Shown one piece after another: positions 42,673 to 52,383 of a stretch of DNA of 64,000 bases. The notes under the pieces are model-generated. The model was given only the letters and a program-made list of their open reading frames with translations, made no database searches and was not told where the DNA came from. Position 1 is the stretch's first letter. The number at the start of each line of letters is the position of its first letter. Position numbers and translations under genes: made by a program. The stretch is taken from NCBI GenBank assembly GCA_016342285.1, contig JAEINQ010000010.1, positions 50,289-114,288 on the forward strand. Direction: 5' to 3'. Source of the DNA: Desulfobacterales bacterium (lineage in GTDB: Bacteria > Desulfobacterota > Desulfobacteria > Desulfobacterales > JAEINQ01).

Positions 42673-43734
42673 ATGGCCGGAAGTATCATTGCCCCGGTGC
42701 TCAACCCCATGCGCGACGGTCTGGGGGTTGCGCCCTCATCGGTGGGGTTGATTATCACCACCCATGGACTGTTCATGGCCCTGTTCAGCCCATTGATGGG
42801 AAGCATCATCGACCGCTCAGGCGTCCGGCGAACATATATCACAGCCCTCCTGCTCTACGGCCTGGCCGGCGGGTCCGGCCTTCTCATCGACTCTTTCTGG
42901 GTTTTTCTGGTCAGCCGGGCCTGTCTCGGCATCGGCCTGGCCGGTGTCTTTGCAGGCATCAACGTACTGATCCTGAATACCTACGAAGGGATCGAACGGG
43001 ACCGGGTCATGGGATGGCGCGGCAGCGCCCAGAGTTTCGGCGGGGTCATTTGGCCGTTGATGGGCGGCGCCCTGGGCGCAATTTCATGGCGTTTCCCGTT
43101 TGTCGTCTACATGGTGGCCATCCCTGTGGGTCTATTGGCCATCGTCGCCGTTCCGGAACCGAAAATCCAGCACCAAAGCGGGTCGGTTGCCCAGGACGGC
43201 ATGTCGGTGTGGACGATTTTTCGAAGCAACCCCGCCCTTTTTATCATCTACGGCATGACGTTCTTCGGCAATCTGCTTCTTTATTCCATCGTCGTTTTTA
43301 TGCCCCAGCTTCTGGAAAGATTCGGCATATCCAACACCTTTCACATCGGCATGTTTATCACGGCCATGACGGCCTCCGGAGGCGCGACCTCCTTTGTCTA
43401 CGGCAAAATAAGGTCTCGCTTCAGCTACCGGAAGATTGTCACCGTGGCCGCAGCCCTGTGGATGTTGGCATTTACCACCATATCCCTGGCGCCCAACAGC
43501 TCGATAATCGCCCTGGCCGTGGCCCTGTTCGGCGTCAGCCAGGGACTGATCATGCCCACTGTCATGGCTTGGGTCGGGGCCGTGGTGCCATCGGCCTTCC
43601 GCGGGCGGTTCAGCGCTTACCTGGGGACGTTCGGGTTTATCGGTCAGTTCCTCTCCCCCATTTTATTTGCGCCGGCTTTCATGATGCTGGGTTTCAAAGG
43701 GGTTATCCTGTCACGGTCAAGCAGGCCCCGGTGA
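42673..43734 (+). CDS. MFS transporter, truncated at both ends
   Basis: Major facilitator of 353 residues against a usual 400-430. It begins inside the first transmembrane helix (in-frame sequence CTLTIMAGSI precedes the ATG, but no start or ribosome-binding site is present) and ends with GFKGVILSRSSRPR in place of the last helix. The loop 2-3 region reads SIIDRSGVRR. Most likely a pseudogene created by rearrangement; the middle is intact. Confidence 0.7.
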   Translation: MAGSIIAPVLNPMRDGLGVAPSSVGLIITTHGLFMALFSPLMGSIIDRSGVRRTYITALLLYGLAGGSGLLIDSFWVFLVSRACLGIGLAGVFAGINVLILNTYEGIERDRVMGWRGSAQSFGGVIWPLMGGALGAISWRFPFVVYMVAIPVGLLAIVAVPEPKIQHQSGSVAQDGMSVWTIFRSNPALFIIYGMTFFGNLLLYSIVVFMPQLLERFGISNTFHIGMFITAMTASGGATSFVYGKIRSRFSYRKIVTVAAALWMLAFTTISLAPNSSIIALAVALFGVSQGLIMPTVMAWVGAVVPSAFRGRFSAYLGTFGFIGQFLSPILFAPAFMMLGFKGVILSRSSRPR

Positions 43735-43767
43735 AGCTGGTCATTATCCATCCGGAGCGAATGGAAA

Positions 43768-44037
43768 CTATTTGAGCTGGCTGTCCTTACTGCCTCGCCG
43801 GTTGTAAGCGGAAGTCTCGGCGGTCTGGCGGGCCTCGTGGCCGGCCTGGCAGTGGACGCAGAGGCGGACCCCCGGGACCGCCCGGCGGCGCGCTTCGGGT
43901 ATTTCTTCCTCACAGATCTCACAGTGCATCAGGCTTTCGCCCTTCGGCAGACGGCTGCGGGCCAGCTTGACGGCGTCACCGACGCTGGCGTCGATCTGAT
44001 CCTGAATGGCCCCGTCGCGGGCCCAACCAACGGCCAT
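43768..44037 (-). CDS. DksA/TraR-type C4 zinc-finger protein
   Basis: Small protein of 89 residues. CEICEEEIPEARR, then VRLCVHCQ, gives the four-cysteine finger of the DksA/TraR (YbiI-like) group. It lacks most of DksA's long coiled coil, so it resembles short TraR-like proteins that bind RNA polymerase. CAGGAG precedes the ATG. It is isolated, and divergent from the molybdoenzyme gene. Confidence 0.85.
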   Translation of the reverse strand: MAVGWARDGAIQDQIDASVGDAVKLARSRLPKGESLMHCEICEEEIPEARRRAVPGVRLCVHCQAGHEARQTAETSAYNRRGSKDSQLK

Positions 44038-44231
44038 GATTCAAATCTCCTGTGAAAGGTCCCGGTATTTTAACCGGTAAACTAATGCGGCAGGGCTGGT
44101 TATGCAAGGAAAACAACGGCCTCGTCACATTACCCCCTATGGTTGACAATCGCGTTTACGCATGCAACCGCCCTGGCCTTGCCCCCCATCGTACAATCCT
44201 TTGGACCGGCCAGGTCGGCCGGTAAAAAAAA

Positions 44232-44262
44232 ATCTGTAGATGTCTGCGCGTGTCTGAGGTTA
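44232..44262. repeat. Periodic repeat, TCTGCG family
   Basis: ATCTGTAGATGTCTGCGCGT followed by GTCTGAGGTTAA, upstream of the molybdoenzyme gene. Confidence 0.6.
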
Positions 44263-44315
44263 AACAATAACGTGTCATCGCAATTGTCTTCACCTGCCGA
44301 CTTGGAGAACCTGCC

Positions 44316-46334
44316 ATGTGGAAACGTTCGGTTTGTACCAAGGATTGCCCGGATACCTGCGGTCTGCTGGCCCGGGTCGAAGATGGCCGAATCACGGCGG
44401 TCAAAGGAGACCCGGACCATCCCTATACCCGTGGATTCATCTGTAAAAAGGCCATCCATTTTCCCGATCATGTCCATAACTCCGATCGGATCCTGACCCC
44501 GCTGATCCGAACCGGCCCCAAGGGGTCGGGCCGGTTTGCCCCCATCGCCTGGGACGAGGCCCTGGACCGGGTGGCGGAACAGATGGCCAAGGCAGCCGCC
44601 GACCACGGACCGGGAGCGGTGTTGCCCTACTACTACGCCGGACACATGGGGATGGTCCATCGTCATGCGGGACATGCCTTTTTCCACAAGCTCGGGGCCA
44701 GCCGCATGATGCCCACCATCTGCGGCCCGGCGTCCACCGAAGGGTTCAAAGCCAGCCTGGGCAGCGGCCCGTCCACCACCATTGAAAGTGCCGCCGCCTC
44801 GGACTTTATCGTCATCTGGGGGTCGAACACCCTGACCACCAATCTGCATGCCTGGCCCTTTTTCCAGCGGGCAAGGAAAAACGGCGCCCGCCTGACGGTC
44901 ATCGATCCGTACCGGACAGAAACCGCCAAACGGGCCGACGCCCATCTGATGCTCCGGCCGGGCACCGATGCGGCCCTGGCCCTGGGAATGATGAACGTGA
45001 TCATCGCCGAAGATCTTCTCGACCATGACTTCATTGCCCAGCGGACCGTCGGGTTCGAAGCGCTACGGATACGGGCGGCCGATTACCCGCCGGAAAAGAC
45101 GGCCGGCATCTGCGGGCTTACGCCCGATCAGGTTCGGTCCCTGGCCCGTGGATACGGGCGGGCCAAGGCCCCCTACATCCGCACCGGCTGGGGTCCCGGT
45201 CGCCAGCTCGCCGGAGCCATGGCCCTGCGGACCATTGCCCTGTTGCCGGGGCTGGTGGGCGCCTTTAGGCGGCCCGGGGCCGGCATCACCCGTTCGCTGG
45301 GCGGGGCGCCATCGGACCTGTCCTTCTGGACCCGGCCCGATCTGTGCCCGCCTGCAACCCGCTGGATCAACATGGTTCAGCTCGGCCATGCCCTGACCGA
45401 ACTGGACAACCCGCCCATCCGGTACCTGCACGTCTACCTCTCCAACCCGGCCGCGGTGGCCCCCCAGTCCAGACAGGTGATGGCCGGCCTGGCCCGGAAG
45501 GATCTTTTCGTCTCGGTCCAGGAGATGTTCATGACCGACACGGCCCGCATGGCCGACATCGTGCTGCCCGGGGCCAGCTTTCTGGAAGTCAAGGACCTGT
45601 ATCGCTCCTACGGCCACAATTACATCCAACTGGCCGAGCCGGTCATCCCACCGGTGGGCCAGAGCCGATCGATGCTGGCCGTCTTCCAGGCGCTGGCCCG
45701 GCGGATGGGGTTTGTCGAACCGGTTTTTTCCATGACCGAGGACCAGTGCGTCGAAACGCTTCTGGCAGACCCCTCCCCCTACATGGCCGGCGTGGACAAG
45801 GAGCGGGTCCGCGACGGCAGGGCCGTGCGCCTGAACATTGCCGACAACCCCTATGCCGAGTCCTTTGCCACCCCGTCGGGCAAGATCGAATTCTTCTCCC
45901 AGTCCTGGGCCGATCAGGGGCTCGACCCGCTTCCCGACGGACGGCCGGTTCGCGATCCCGAGGGCGGCAGTCGATACGGCCTGGAATTCATCACCCCGCC
46001 CCATCGCCTTTTTCTCAATTCGGCCTTTCATGAAATTGCGGCCCTTCGCCGGGAGGCCGGGTCGCCGAGCGTGCTGATCCATCCCCATACCGCCGCCGAG
46101 CGGCGGATTTTCGACGGCAGCCAGGTGCGCATTTATAATGATCGGGGCGAGTGTTATCTGACTGCCCGGGTGACCGAAGACACCCGGCCCGAACTTCTGG
46201 TGGCCGAAGGGCTGCGCTGGCCTGGTCTTCACCCCGACGGCAAGGGGGTCAACCAACTGACCAGCCAGCGGCTGACCGATGCCGGCCAGACCTGCGCGTT
46301 TCATTGCAGCCGGGTCGAAGTGGCGCCCGCCTGA
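44316..46334 (+). CDS. Molybdopterin oxidoreductase (DMSO reductase family)
   Basis: Bis-MGD enzyme of 672 residues. The N-terminal 4Fe-4S ligands are C7-x3-C11-x3-C15-x27-C43, then the FAPIAWDEALD segment and a C-terminal dinucleotide-binding domain (ending near HCSRVEVAPA). No Tat signal is evident, so it is probably cytoplasmic. There is no adjacent electron-transfer or membrane subunit. Substrate is not predictable; acetylene-hydratase-like, thiosulfate/polysulfide or formate-type relatives are all conceivable. Confidence 0.87.
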   Translation: MWKRSVCTKDCPDTCGLLARVEDGRITAVKGDPDHPYTRGFICKKAIHFPDHVHNSDRILTPLIRTGPKGSGRFAPIAWDEALDRVAEQMAKAAADHGPGAVLPYYYAGHMGMVHRHAGHAFFHKLGASRMMPTICGPASTEGFKASLGSGPSTTIESAAASDFIVIWGSNTLTTNLHAWPFFQRARKNGARLTVIDPYRTETAKRADAHLMLRPGTDAALALGMMNVIIAEDLLDHDFIAQRTVGFEALRIRAADYPPEKTAGICGLTPDQVRSLARGYGRAKAPYIRTGWGPGRQLAGAMALRTIALLPGLVGAFRRPGAGITRSLGGAPSDLSFWTRPDLCPPATRWINMVQLGHALTELDNPPIRYLHVYLSNPAAVAPQSRQVMAGLARKDLFVSVQEMFMTDTARMADIVLPGASFLEVKDLYRSYGHNYIQLAEPVIPPVGQSRSMLAVFQALARRMGFVEPVFSMTEDQCVETLLADPSPYMAGVDKERVRDGRAVRLNIADNPYAESFATPSGKIEFFSQSWADQGLDPLPDGRPVRDPEGGSRYGLEFITPPHRLFLNSAFHEIAALRREAGSPSVLIHPHTAAERRIFDGSQVRIYNDRGECYLTARVTEDTRPELLVAEGLRWPGLHPDGKGVNQLTSQRLTDAGQTCAFHCSRVEVAPA

Positions 46335-46410
46335 GAGCACATGGGCATAAATTCGATGATGTGTTTTTCTATGTCACCACAGAGTCACAAAGGACACAAA
46401 GGAATGTATT

Positions 46411-46444
46411 TTATGGATTGCCGGGAGATGGCGGCAATCCATAA
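46411..46444. terminator. Perfect 12-bp hairpin downstream of the molybdoenzyme gene
   Basis: TTATGGATTGCC, loop GGGAGATGGC, GGCAATCCATAA. No U-run follows, so termination is possible but not certain. Confidence 0.45.
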
Positions 46445-46508
46445 GCACTCAGCCACATCGCGGGCACAGTAATACGTTTCACTATTTGCGAATCGAAGCA
46501 CTTAGCGT

Positions 46509-46567
46509 CTACGAGGTTCAAAGGATTCTCGGTGCCGTCCGAACCCCACAGAAATCCTCAACTGATC
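46509..46567 (+). pseudogene. Tentative 3' remnant of the repeat-protein family
   Basis: Reads EVQRILGA and, after a short interruption, EILN-stop, against AQRIQGSEILN-stop in intact copies. Following DNA (TGATCTACCCGGTCTTTTCT) also resembles the sequence after copies 1 and 2. Same strand as the intact genes. Heavily decayed, so the call is tentative. Confidence 0.4.
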
Positions 46568-46857
46568 TACCCGGTCTTTTCTGTGCTCCGAAAAAAGGCG
46601 CGCAATCTGAAAGTTCAAGTTGCATATTCCACGCTTTTGGCTTTGGTTCCTCTCATGAACCTGATCAAGTGAACGCATTTTCACGGTTGCCGACCTCATA
46701 TCGAGTCATACCGTCAGCGAGAGAGGTGTGTTTACTATTTTGAGCAATAGTCAGAAAATCTTGATATTCAACAGTGAAAAAGGATACAGACTGTCCATAG
46801 CCACACATTTCAGCGAGGCTGTTTTTTTGGCAAAATAATATAGAGGTTCTCATTCCA

Positions 46858-49800
46858 TTGCCGGCGCGTATCCCACGATATCTTTTCGACCGACGCGATT
46901 ATAAGATGCTGTCCCTTGTCAACGAGGTGATCAGCAGTGGGCGAACAACGCCCTTTGCCCATATTGAACTCTACGTCCATTTTCACCCCGAAGGCCTCAA
47001 GGAACTGGCCGAATCGCGGGGGCTGCGCATTGCCTATGCCACCATACTATTGCTCCAGACCCTGACCACCGGGCGGTTGGAGGATCGTTTGGGCGCCTTG
47101 AGTGCCCTGCGTGACGAGATCATCGATACCGCCATCGGCCCAATGCCCAGAAACACCGCCCGCGTATTGCTGCAGATTATGAAGGAACTGGTGCGCGCCC
47201 ATGGCGACCAGCGCCGACAATTGGAACTGGCCCACGATTTCCGGGCCGCGGCTTCCGGCAAGCCGCGTGTTATCCGCCGTTACTTGCGCGAATACCACCT
47301 GATCGAAATGCCCGAGGCGTGGAATCAGGTCTCCTTCGACGACCACGTCCACGATGCCAACACCAAGGGGCGCAAGTCACCGACCCATCTGATCATGGAC
47401 GCCTGGATAAAGGGAATCCGCCGCCTGCGTGTCATCTACTACAACCACATTTCTTCCAAATCCGCCACGGAGCTGATGCAGGCCGCCCAGATCATGGGTA
47501 TCACACTGCGCATGGGGATCGAGTTTTCCGCACAGTTCCGGAACACATACGCCCAACTGATATGGGTCCCCCGCGGGTTCCACGACGACCAGGCCTTCCT
47601 GTGTTTTCTCGAAGAGCCGGAAGCCGCGGCGCTGATGAAGGAGGGTGCCAGCGTTTCCGCCTACCAGGAAAGATATGTCTGCGCCCTGCTGCAAGTCTTC
47701 AATGCCAGCCATCGCAACGCCTTCAAAGCGGCCTATGATATCGATCTGCCGGTGCTTGATGAGACCGAATTCAAGGCCTATGTCGCCCCCGGCCAGGCCT
47801 CATTGCTGCATTTGGCCAAGTACATTCATGCCCAGTCACTGCCCCTGATGCCCCAGGCCATGGATCGTCTGCGGGCGGATTACACCTCGACCACCGACGA
47901 CACGGAACGACGCCGGATCCAAAAGCGGGTCGATCGGCTCAACCGGCTCACGGGCGACACCATTTTGCACAGCTATCTGAAACCCGCACAAAATCCGGAA
48001 ATCCCCGACGTGGCCACACCCGGTGACGATCCAGCCGCGCCGGAATTGCTGAAACTCTCCCCAAAGGCGGTGATCGACCGCTTGCTGGATCTGCGGGCCG
48101 GTTATCACATCACCTTGAATCTGAGCAATCTGCAGGTCGAGGATGTCCTGGAGATCCTGTATGTTTGCGAAGGTAAAATCACGCGTCTTGAAATCTTCAA
48201 TCTGAAGGACTACGCCGCCGGCATCACCAATCACATCCCTCCCATCATGGAGTTGCAACAGGCCCTCAATCAGGGCAATGTGATCGCCCTCAAGCGGATC
48301 ATCAGGCGCACCATCGCTCGCCTGACCCAAGCCGACGCGCCGGATCATGACCGCATCGAGCGGCTCACGGCGATCTTGCACGACATCGTCTCACTCAAGG
48401 CATACTACGCCGGTGTTCATCTGGAGTCCCGGATCGGCAGCGATTCAACCGGCGGCGCGCCCTACTCCCACGGGATGGGGCTGGTGGTGGAAGACACGCT
48501 GCCCTGGCGCAGTCGGCGCGATATCCGCCGCCGCGATAATGACCGCCAGTGTCTTCCCATCACCGTGAGCGTCGCGCAGCAAACGATTTACCGCCCACCC
48601 GCCCCGCACAGTCACATGCCGGGGCTGATGGCGTTTGTGCGCGGCCTGCCCGGTTGCCGCCGGGTGGGGCTGAAACGGGAAAATCTCTGGGAGACGCTGG
48701 CGCACGACGTCCGCCTGTCGGCCAAAGGCAACATCGTTACTCTGGGAGGCATACAGGGCGTCCCGGAAAACGGACTGAACCTTTTTCCGACGCCGGACGC
48801 CGCCGCGCGCCGGCCCCGCGCACCCTATTTGAACAGCCTTCTCAAGAACAGTTTGAAAGTGGTTGTCGGCTTTATCCCGGCCTTTGCCACGTTTGCGTTG
48901 ACAAAGGACTGGTGGCTTCTGGCCTACGGGGGGGCCTTTATCTGGTTCGGCATTACGGGGCTGCGCAACATCGTGCAGTCCGTTCTGGGTGGCGGCGGAT
49001 TGCGGCGCTCTCCCCTGCTTCGGTGGAATGATCTGATCAGCTGGGAGCGTATCACCGATTCGCTGCTCTATACCGGATTTTCGGTTCCCCTGCTGGATTA
49101 CGTCACCAAAACCGTGCTGCTTGACCGGGGCTGGAATATTACAACGTCAACCCATCCGGTGCTGCTGTATACCCTGATGGCCCTGGCCAACGGCATCTAT
49201 TTGTCCAGCCACAATATTTTCCGCGGACTGCCCAAAGGGGCGGTGGTGGGCAACTTCTTCAGAAGTATTCTCAGCATCCCCCTGGCCGTGGGTCTGAATG
49301 CCGGTATTGGATTTTTGCTGGCGGTGCTGGGGATCGGCCCGGCGGCGGCGATTCTTCAAAAATGGGCGGCCATCATCTCCAAAGCAGCTTCGGATGTTGT
49401 GGCCGGTATCATTGAGGGCTCCGCCGATCGGTTCCAGAACATCGAGCGCCGGCGCAGGGCGCTCGGCCACAAAATCAAGCAGATTTTGGATACATATACC
49501 GAACTGGAAATACTGCTGCCTGAAGAGCAGGCCATGGCGTATTTGCAGAACCCTGAGAAAATGAAACAGCGGGTGCCCGCCGATGTCCAGGACACGGCCA
49601 ACCGCATTTACGTTCATGCCCTGGATCTGCTCTATTTCTGGATGTACCAGCCGCGGGCCCGCAATGCCTTTCGAAAATTGATGACGGAACTGAGTCCGGA
49701 TGAGAGCCGCATCATCCTGCAGGCCCAGACCGTTTTGTATCAGCAGCGCCCCATCAGTCTGCTGTTCATCGAGGGCATTGTCGGCCAGGGATTCTCAAAG

Positions 49801-49968
49801 CCGCTGGCCTTTTATCTCTCCGAGTCGCCCGCCTACCTGTCCGCCATTGAAATGATGATTGCCGAAAATGAGACCGCGTATGCGGCCTGCTGCGAACACA
49901 AAATCGATCCCACCGTCGTTAAGGCCCTTCTCAACAAAGGCGGCAAGAGATCTTCCGCTACGCATTGA
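46858..49968 (+). CDS. Large unrecognised membrane protein
   Basis: Predicted 1036-residue protein I cannot place in a family. Residues about 1-640 are soluble, mixed alpha/beta, with conspicuous ELYVHFHPEG near 38-47 and RLRVIYYNHISS near 189-200. Residues about 660-850 hold four to six transmembrane helices. The rest is helical and basic (SADRFQNIERRRRALGHKIK). Single-gene unit; start is probably TTG at 46858 with GAGGTT, or the ATG at 46906. Codon use is like its neighbours. The repeated pairing of a long cytosolic sensor-like part with a membrane domain could suit signalling or a lipid enzyme, but that is speculation. Confidence 0.75.
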   Translation: MPARIPRYLFDRRDYKMLSLVNEVISSGRTTPFAHIELYVHFHPEGLKELAESRGLRIAYATILLLQTLTTGRLEDRLGALSALRDEIIDTAIGPMPRNTARVLLQIMKELVRAHGDQRRQLELAHDFRAAASGKPRVIRRYLREYHLIEMPEAWNQVSFDDHVHDANTKGRKSPTHLIMDAWIKGIRRLRVIYYNHISSKSATELMQAAQIMGITLRMGIEFSAQFRNTYAQLIWVPRGFHDDQAFLCFLEEPEAAALMKEGASVSAYQERYVCALLQVFNASHRNAFKAAYDIDLPVLDETEFKAYVAPGQASLLHLAKYIHAQSLPLMPQAMDRLRADYTSTTDDTERRRIQKRVDRLNRLTGDTILHSYLKPAQNPEIPDVATPGDDPAAPELLKLSPKAVIDRLLDLRAGYHITLNLSNLQVEDVLEILYVCEGKITRLEIFNLKDYAAGITNHIPPIMELQQALNQGNVIALKRIIRRTIARLTQADAPDHDRIERLTAILHDIVSLKAYYAGVHLESRIGSDSTGGAPYSHGMGLVVEDTLPWRSRRDIRRRDNDRQCLPITVSVAQQTIYRPPAPHSHMPGLMAFVRGLPGCRRVGLKRENLWETLAHDVRLSAKGNIVTLGGIQGVPENGLNLFPTPDAAARRPRAPYLNSLLKNSLKVVVGFIPAFATFALTKDWWLLAYGGAFIWFGITGLRNIVQSVLGGGGLRRSPLLRWNDLISWERITDSLLYTGFSVPLLDYVTKTVLLDRGWNITTSTHPVLLYTLMALANGIYLSSHNIFRGLPKGAVVGNFFRSILSIPLAVGLNAGIGFLLAVLGIGPAAAILQKWAAIISKAASDVVAGIIEGSADRFQNIERRRRALGHKIKQILDTYTELEILLPEEQAMAYLQNPEKMKQRVPADVQDTANRIYVHALDLLYFWMYQPRARNAFRKLMTELSPDESRIILQAQTVLYQQRPISLLFIEGIVGQGFSKPLAFYLSESPAYLSAIEMMIAENETAYAACCEHKIDPTVVKALLNKGGKRSSATH

Positions 49969-50046
49969 AACAGTGCGCCTTGCCCGTGAGCGCCGTCGCC
50001 GGCCAGAAGCCGACCGGCGCATCATGCACGAACCACGACACGCTCT

Positions 50047-50142
50047 TTCGCGGTGCCCGGCAGGTTTTTCATTATGCCTGGTCCGTCCCCGGTGACGGCC
50101 TGGCCCGGCGCATTCATGGCGCCAAAATCCTGATCTGAGTTC
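50047..50142 (+). pseudogene. Tentative repeat-protein tail
   Basis: Frame reads GDGLARRIHGAKILI-stop, against VVRLAQRIHGSEILN-stop in copy 2; eight of the last twelve residues agree and the codons align in frame. Same strand as the intact genes. Upstream sequence is not recognisable. Could be chance. Confidence 0.3.
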
Positions 50143-50200
50143 AGCAAACTTACGTCATCGTATTTTTGACAATCTGCACTAAGTTTGACGGCGTTCTCTC

Positions 50201-51268
50201 TCATCCCTCGATACCCGTCAACAATTCGGAGGGATCGATCGGTATCCCTTTGGAGGCAGAGCGCTGTACGGCAAGGGCTACAGCCAGAGTTTCCGCACCG
50301 TCCCTGGCATTAACCACCGGCTCATCTTCACCCCGTACTACTCGGCAAAAATGCTCTAGTTGTACCTTCAGGGGATCGGCTTCACCAACGGCTATCTGCG
50401 ACCGTTCCATCGGATGCTGCCACCCTTTCCGGTTTGCATCAGCGTAACGCCACAATTCCATCCTGGGAAACGCCAAGGATGCCGACGTGCCGAGGAAGTG
50501 ATAGCAGTTTTCTTCAGTTCGAAAATACAGAGGGTTTTCGCCGACCGCTGCCTCGTAGGACCACGCTGCCGGCGTTGCGTCCGAAGCCAGAACCGATCCA
50601 ATCGCACCGTTGTCGAAGGCAATTGAGATACTCAGAGAATCCTCTACGTCAAATCCTCGCACGGCAGAAGATGCTCGGGCATAGACTTCTTTGATTTCAC
50701 CGCAAATAAAGCGAAGACTGTCTAAATCATGAATAAGGTTGATTAGCAATGGACCGCCGACGTGTCGTTGGCGCCTCCATTCAACGTCAAAATACGCGTC
50801 GGGTTTCATGAGTGCCCACAGAACGGAGACCCCTATCAATTTCCCGATTGCACCGCCACCAACAAGCTCACGCGTCTTCCGTATAAGAGGGCTGTGTCGG
50901 CGGTGATGTCCCACAAGCACGCGGATTCCGGACTGATTCGCTATGTCAACAATGCGCATCGCCTGAGCAAGCGTGTCCGCAATGGGCTTCTCAATCAGCA
51001 TGTGCACCGACCGTTTCGCGCAGACTTCAGCAATCGCGGCATGTTGGGCGTTGGGAGTGGCGATGATCACACCGGTCGGTTGCTCCCCGTCGATAAGCTC
51101 TTCGGCCGTTCGATAAAATGAGACCCCAAACGCGTCGGCGAGCGCCTTTCGGCTGGGATCCACATCAGAGATACCCGCAAGCGAACAGATGCCACACGCA
51201 TGGACAAGTTCAATGTGCTTCATGCCCATCAAGCCAGCGCCAATAACACCTAACCTTATGCGTTCCAT
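50201..51268 (-). CDS. Gfo/Idh/MocA-family oxidoreductase
   Basis: NAD(P)-dependent sugar/inositol-type dehydrogenase of 355 residues. The N-terminal Rossmann motif is GVIGAGLMG (7-15); EKPIADT is the conserved Lys-containing active-site motif; GGPLLINLIHDLD supplies the catalytic region before the beta-sheet domain. Substrate unknown. AGGGAC precedes the ATG at 51268; the frame is open further upstream. Upstream on the same strand is the nitroreductase-like gene. Confidence 0.88.
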   Translation of the reverse strand: MERIRLGVIGAGLMGMKHIELVHACGICSLAGISDVDPSRKALADAFGVSFYRTAEELIDGEQPTGVIIATPNAQHAAIAEVCAKRSVHMLIEKPIADTLAQAMRIVDIANQSGIRVLVGHHRRHSPLIRKTRELVGGGAIGKLIGVSVLWALMKPDAYFDVEWRRQRHVGGPLLINLIHDLDSLRFICGEIKEVYARASSAVRGFDVEDSLSISIAFDNGAIGSVLASDATPAAWSYEAAVGENPLYFRTEENCYHFLGTSASLAFPRMELWRYADANRKGWQHPMERSQIAVGEADPLKVQLEHFCRVVRGEDEPVVNARDGAETLAVALAVQRSASKGIPIDPSELLTGIEG

Positions 51269-51446
51269 TTGATAATGTCCCTGTCTTGCGGCGAACGGTT
51301 CGGGTTTGAGTTGCAGACCGGCCCGGGCCGATAGCCTCCGCCCCCCTCCTCGGCAGGGTTCTTTGCAAACATCGCAAAGATCCATGATAGACTTGTCAGC
51401 GCCTGCGGGTCAGGCTGCATTCCCACTTACCCAAAACGGTCCACAC

Positions 51447-52019
51447 CTAACCAACGATGATTTCGTCCAAAGATCGCTTTGGTACATGGTGCGTGCCGTC
51501 GTCACTGCGCCAATACTTGATCTCCCCTTCCGGCCCAACGGCTTCAATCTCGACGCTCTCCTTTGGCTTTCCCAGTGCGATGACGAGAAGAATCTCGCAG
51601 TGAGGCGGTATCTCCAACACCTGCCGCAACTTCTCTTGCCGAATTGAGCCGATCATGCATCCACCCAACCCCCTCTCCGTTGCACCCAACAAAATGCTCT
51701 GCGCAGCGATTCCGTGATCACAACCAACGTTTTGTCGGATGTTCTTATCTCCTAGAATAACGATATACGCCGACGGTCTCTCTCCCTCCACCGGACCCGG
51801 CCACTCTTTGAGATAACCTGCCCAGGCAAGGCAAGAAAAGACCTGTGCATTCTTTAGCGGATCAGCCACAAGGATGTATTTCAACGGTTGCAGATTGCCC
51901 CCTGAAGCCGATAACCGCGCCAAATCAACGAGTTGCCTGAGTGTTTCCAGGCCAACAGGGATCTCCTGATCGAATCGGCGGTAGCTCCGATTTTTCAACA
52001 CCAGATCTTTTAGTTCCAT
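51447..52019 (-). CDS. Nitroreductase-family flavoprotein
   Basis: FMN enzyme of 190 residues. KNRSYRRFDQ is the family's N-terminal phosphate-binding Arg cluster, SASGGNLQP the FMN loop, and GLGGCMIGS the conserved glycine segment. The single-domain compact form is common in anaerobes; electron donor and acceptor are unknown. GGGAGGG precedes the ATG. It may be co-transcribed with the Gfo/Idh gene, with a 180-bp gap. Confidence 0.87.
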   Translation of the reverse strand: MELKDLVLKNRSYRRFDQEIPVGLETLRQLVDLARLSASGGNLQPLKYILVADPLKNAQVFSCLAWAGYLKEWPGPVEGERPSAYIVILGDKNIRQNVGCDHGIAAQSILLGATERGLGGCMIGSIRQEKLRQVLEIPPHCEILLVIALGKPKESVEIEAVGPEGEIKYWRSDDGTHHVPKRSLDEIIVG

Positions 52020-52224
52020 AGGTTACCCTCCCAATGTAAAAATGCGTCTCTCCGATAATAAATCGTTCTGTGTGACCCGTCCCCAAATCAAAAACCTTGG
52101 CTATCCCTCGAATAATGAATGCTTAAGCCCGGCCCCCTTGCCGTTAAGACCCCTTTACCTTTACATTATTTCCTGAAAATTCGGAATAATGAATATTTAA
52201 GATGCGAACCCACAATCTTCGGCG

Positions 52225-52353
52225 ACCAAAATGGTCAACGTGGGTCCGGCGGCCGTGAACGAGGCCGATTTCGAGGCCATCAAGGCCCAGGTGGCCGGCG
52301 GCCCCGTGGTCCGCCTGGCCCAGCGCATTCAGGGCGGTGGAATCCTCAACTGA
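52225..52353 (+). pseudogene. 3' remnant of the repeat-protein family
   Basis: Starts MVNVGPAAVNEADFEAIKAQ and ends RLAQRIQGGGILN-stop, so it is the third repeat and tail of the 37.3-kb protein with few changes. Signal peptide, repeats 1 and 2 and the sigma-54 promoter are missing. The terminator hairpin and sequence beyond it are also kept. Same strand as both intact copies. Confidence 0.88.
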
Positions 52354-52383
52354 TCCACCCTGTTTTTTTCTTCCTCCACAACA

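Larger units (their letters stand above)
46335..46857. other. Intergenic region with repeats and a possible repeat-protein tail
   Basis: About 520 bp. It contains a CACAAAGG periodic repeat (46376-46402), a perfect 12-bp hairpin (46411-46444), and at about 46509-46567 a frame ending EILN-stop that resembles the tail of the repeat-protein family. Confidence 0.5.

Noticed and set aside
45063..46340. 425-codon minus-strand frame opposite the molybdoenzyme
   Set aside because: Antisense shadow; it stays open only because of third-position GC bias.
46858..49968. Assignment of the 1036-residue protein to PHP phosphoesterases
   Set aside because: The HFHPEG stretch is suggestive, but the ordered set of His/Asp metal motifs is not visible, so I left the family open.
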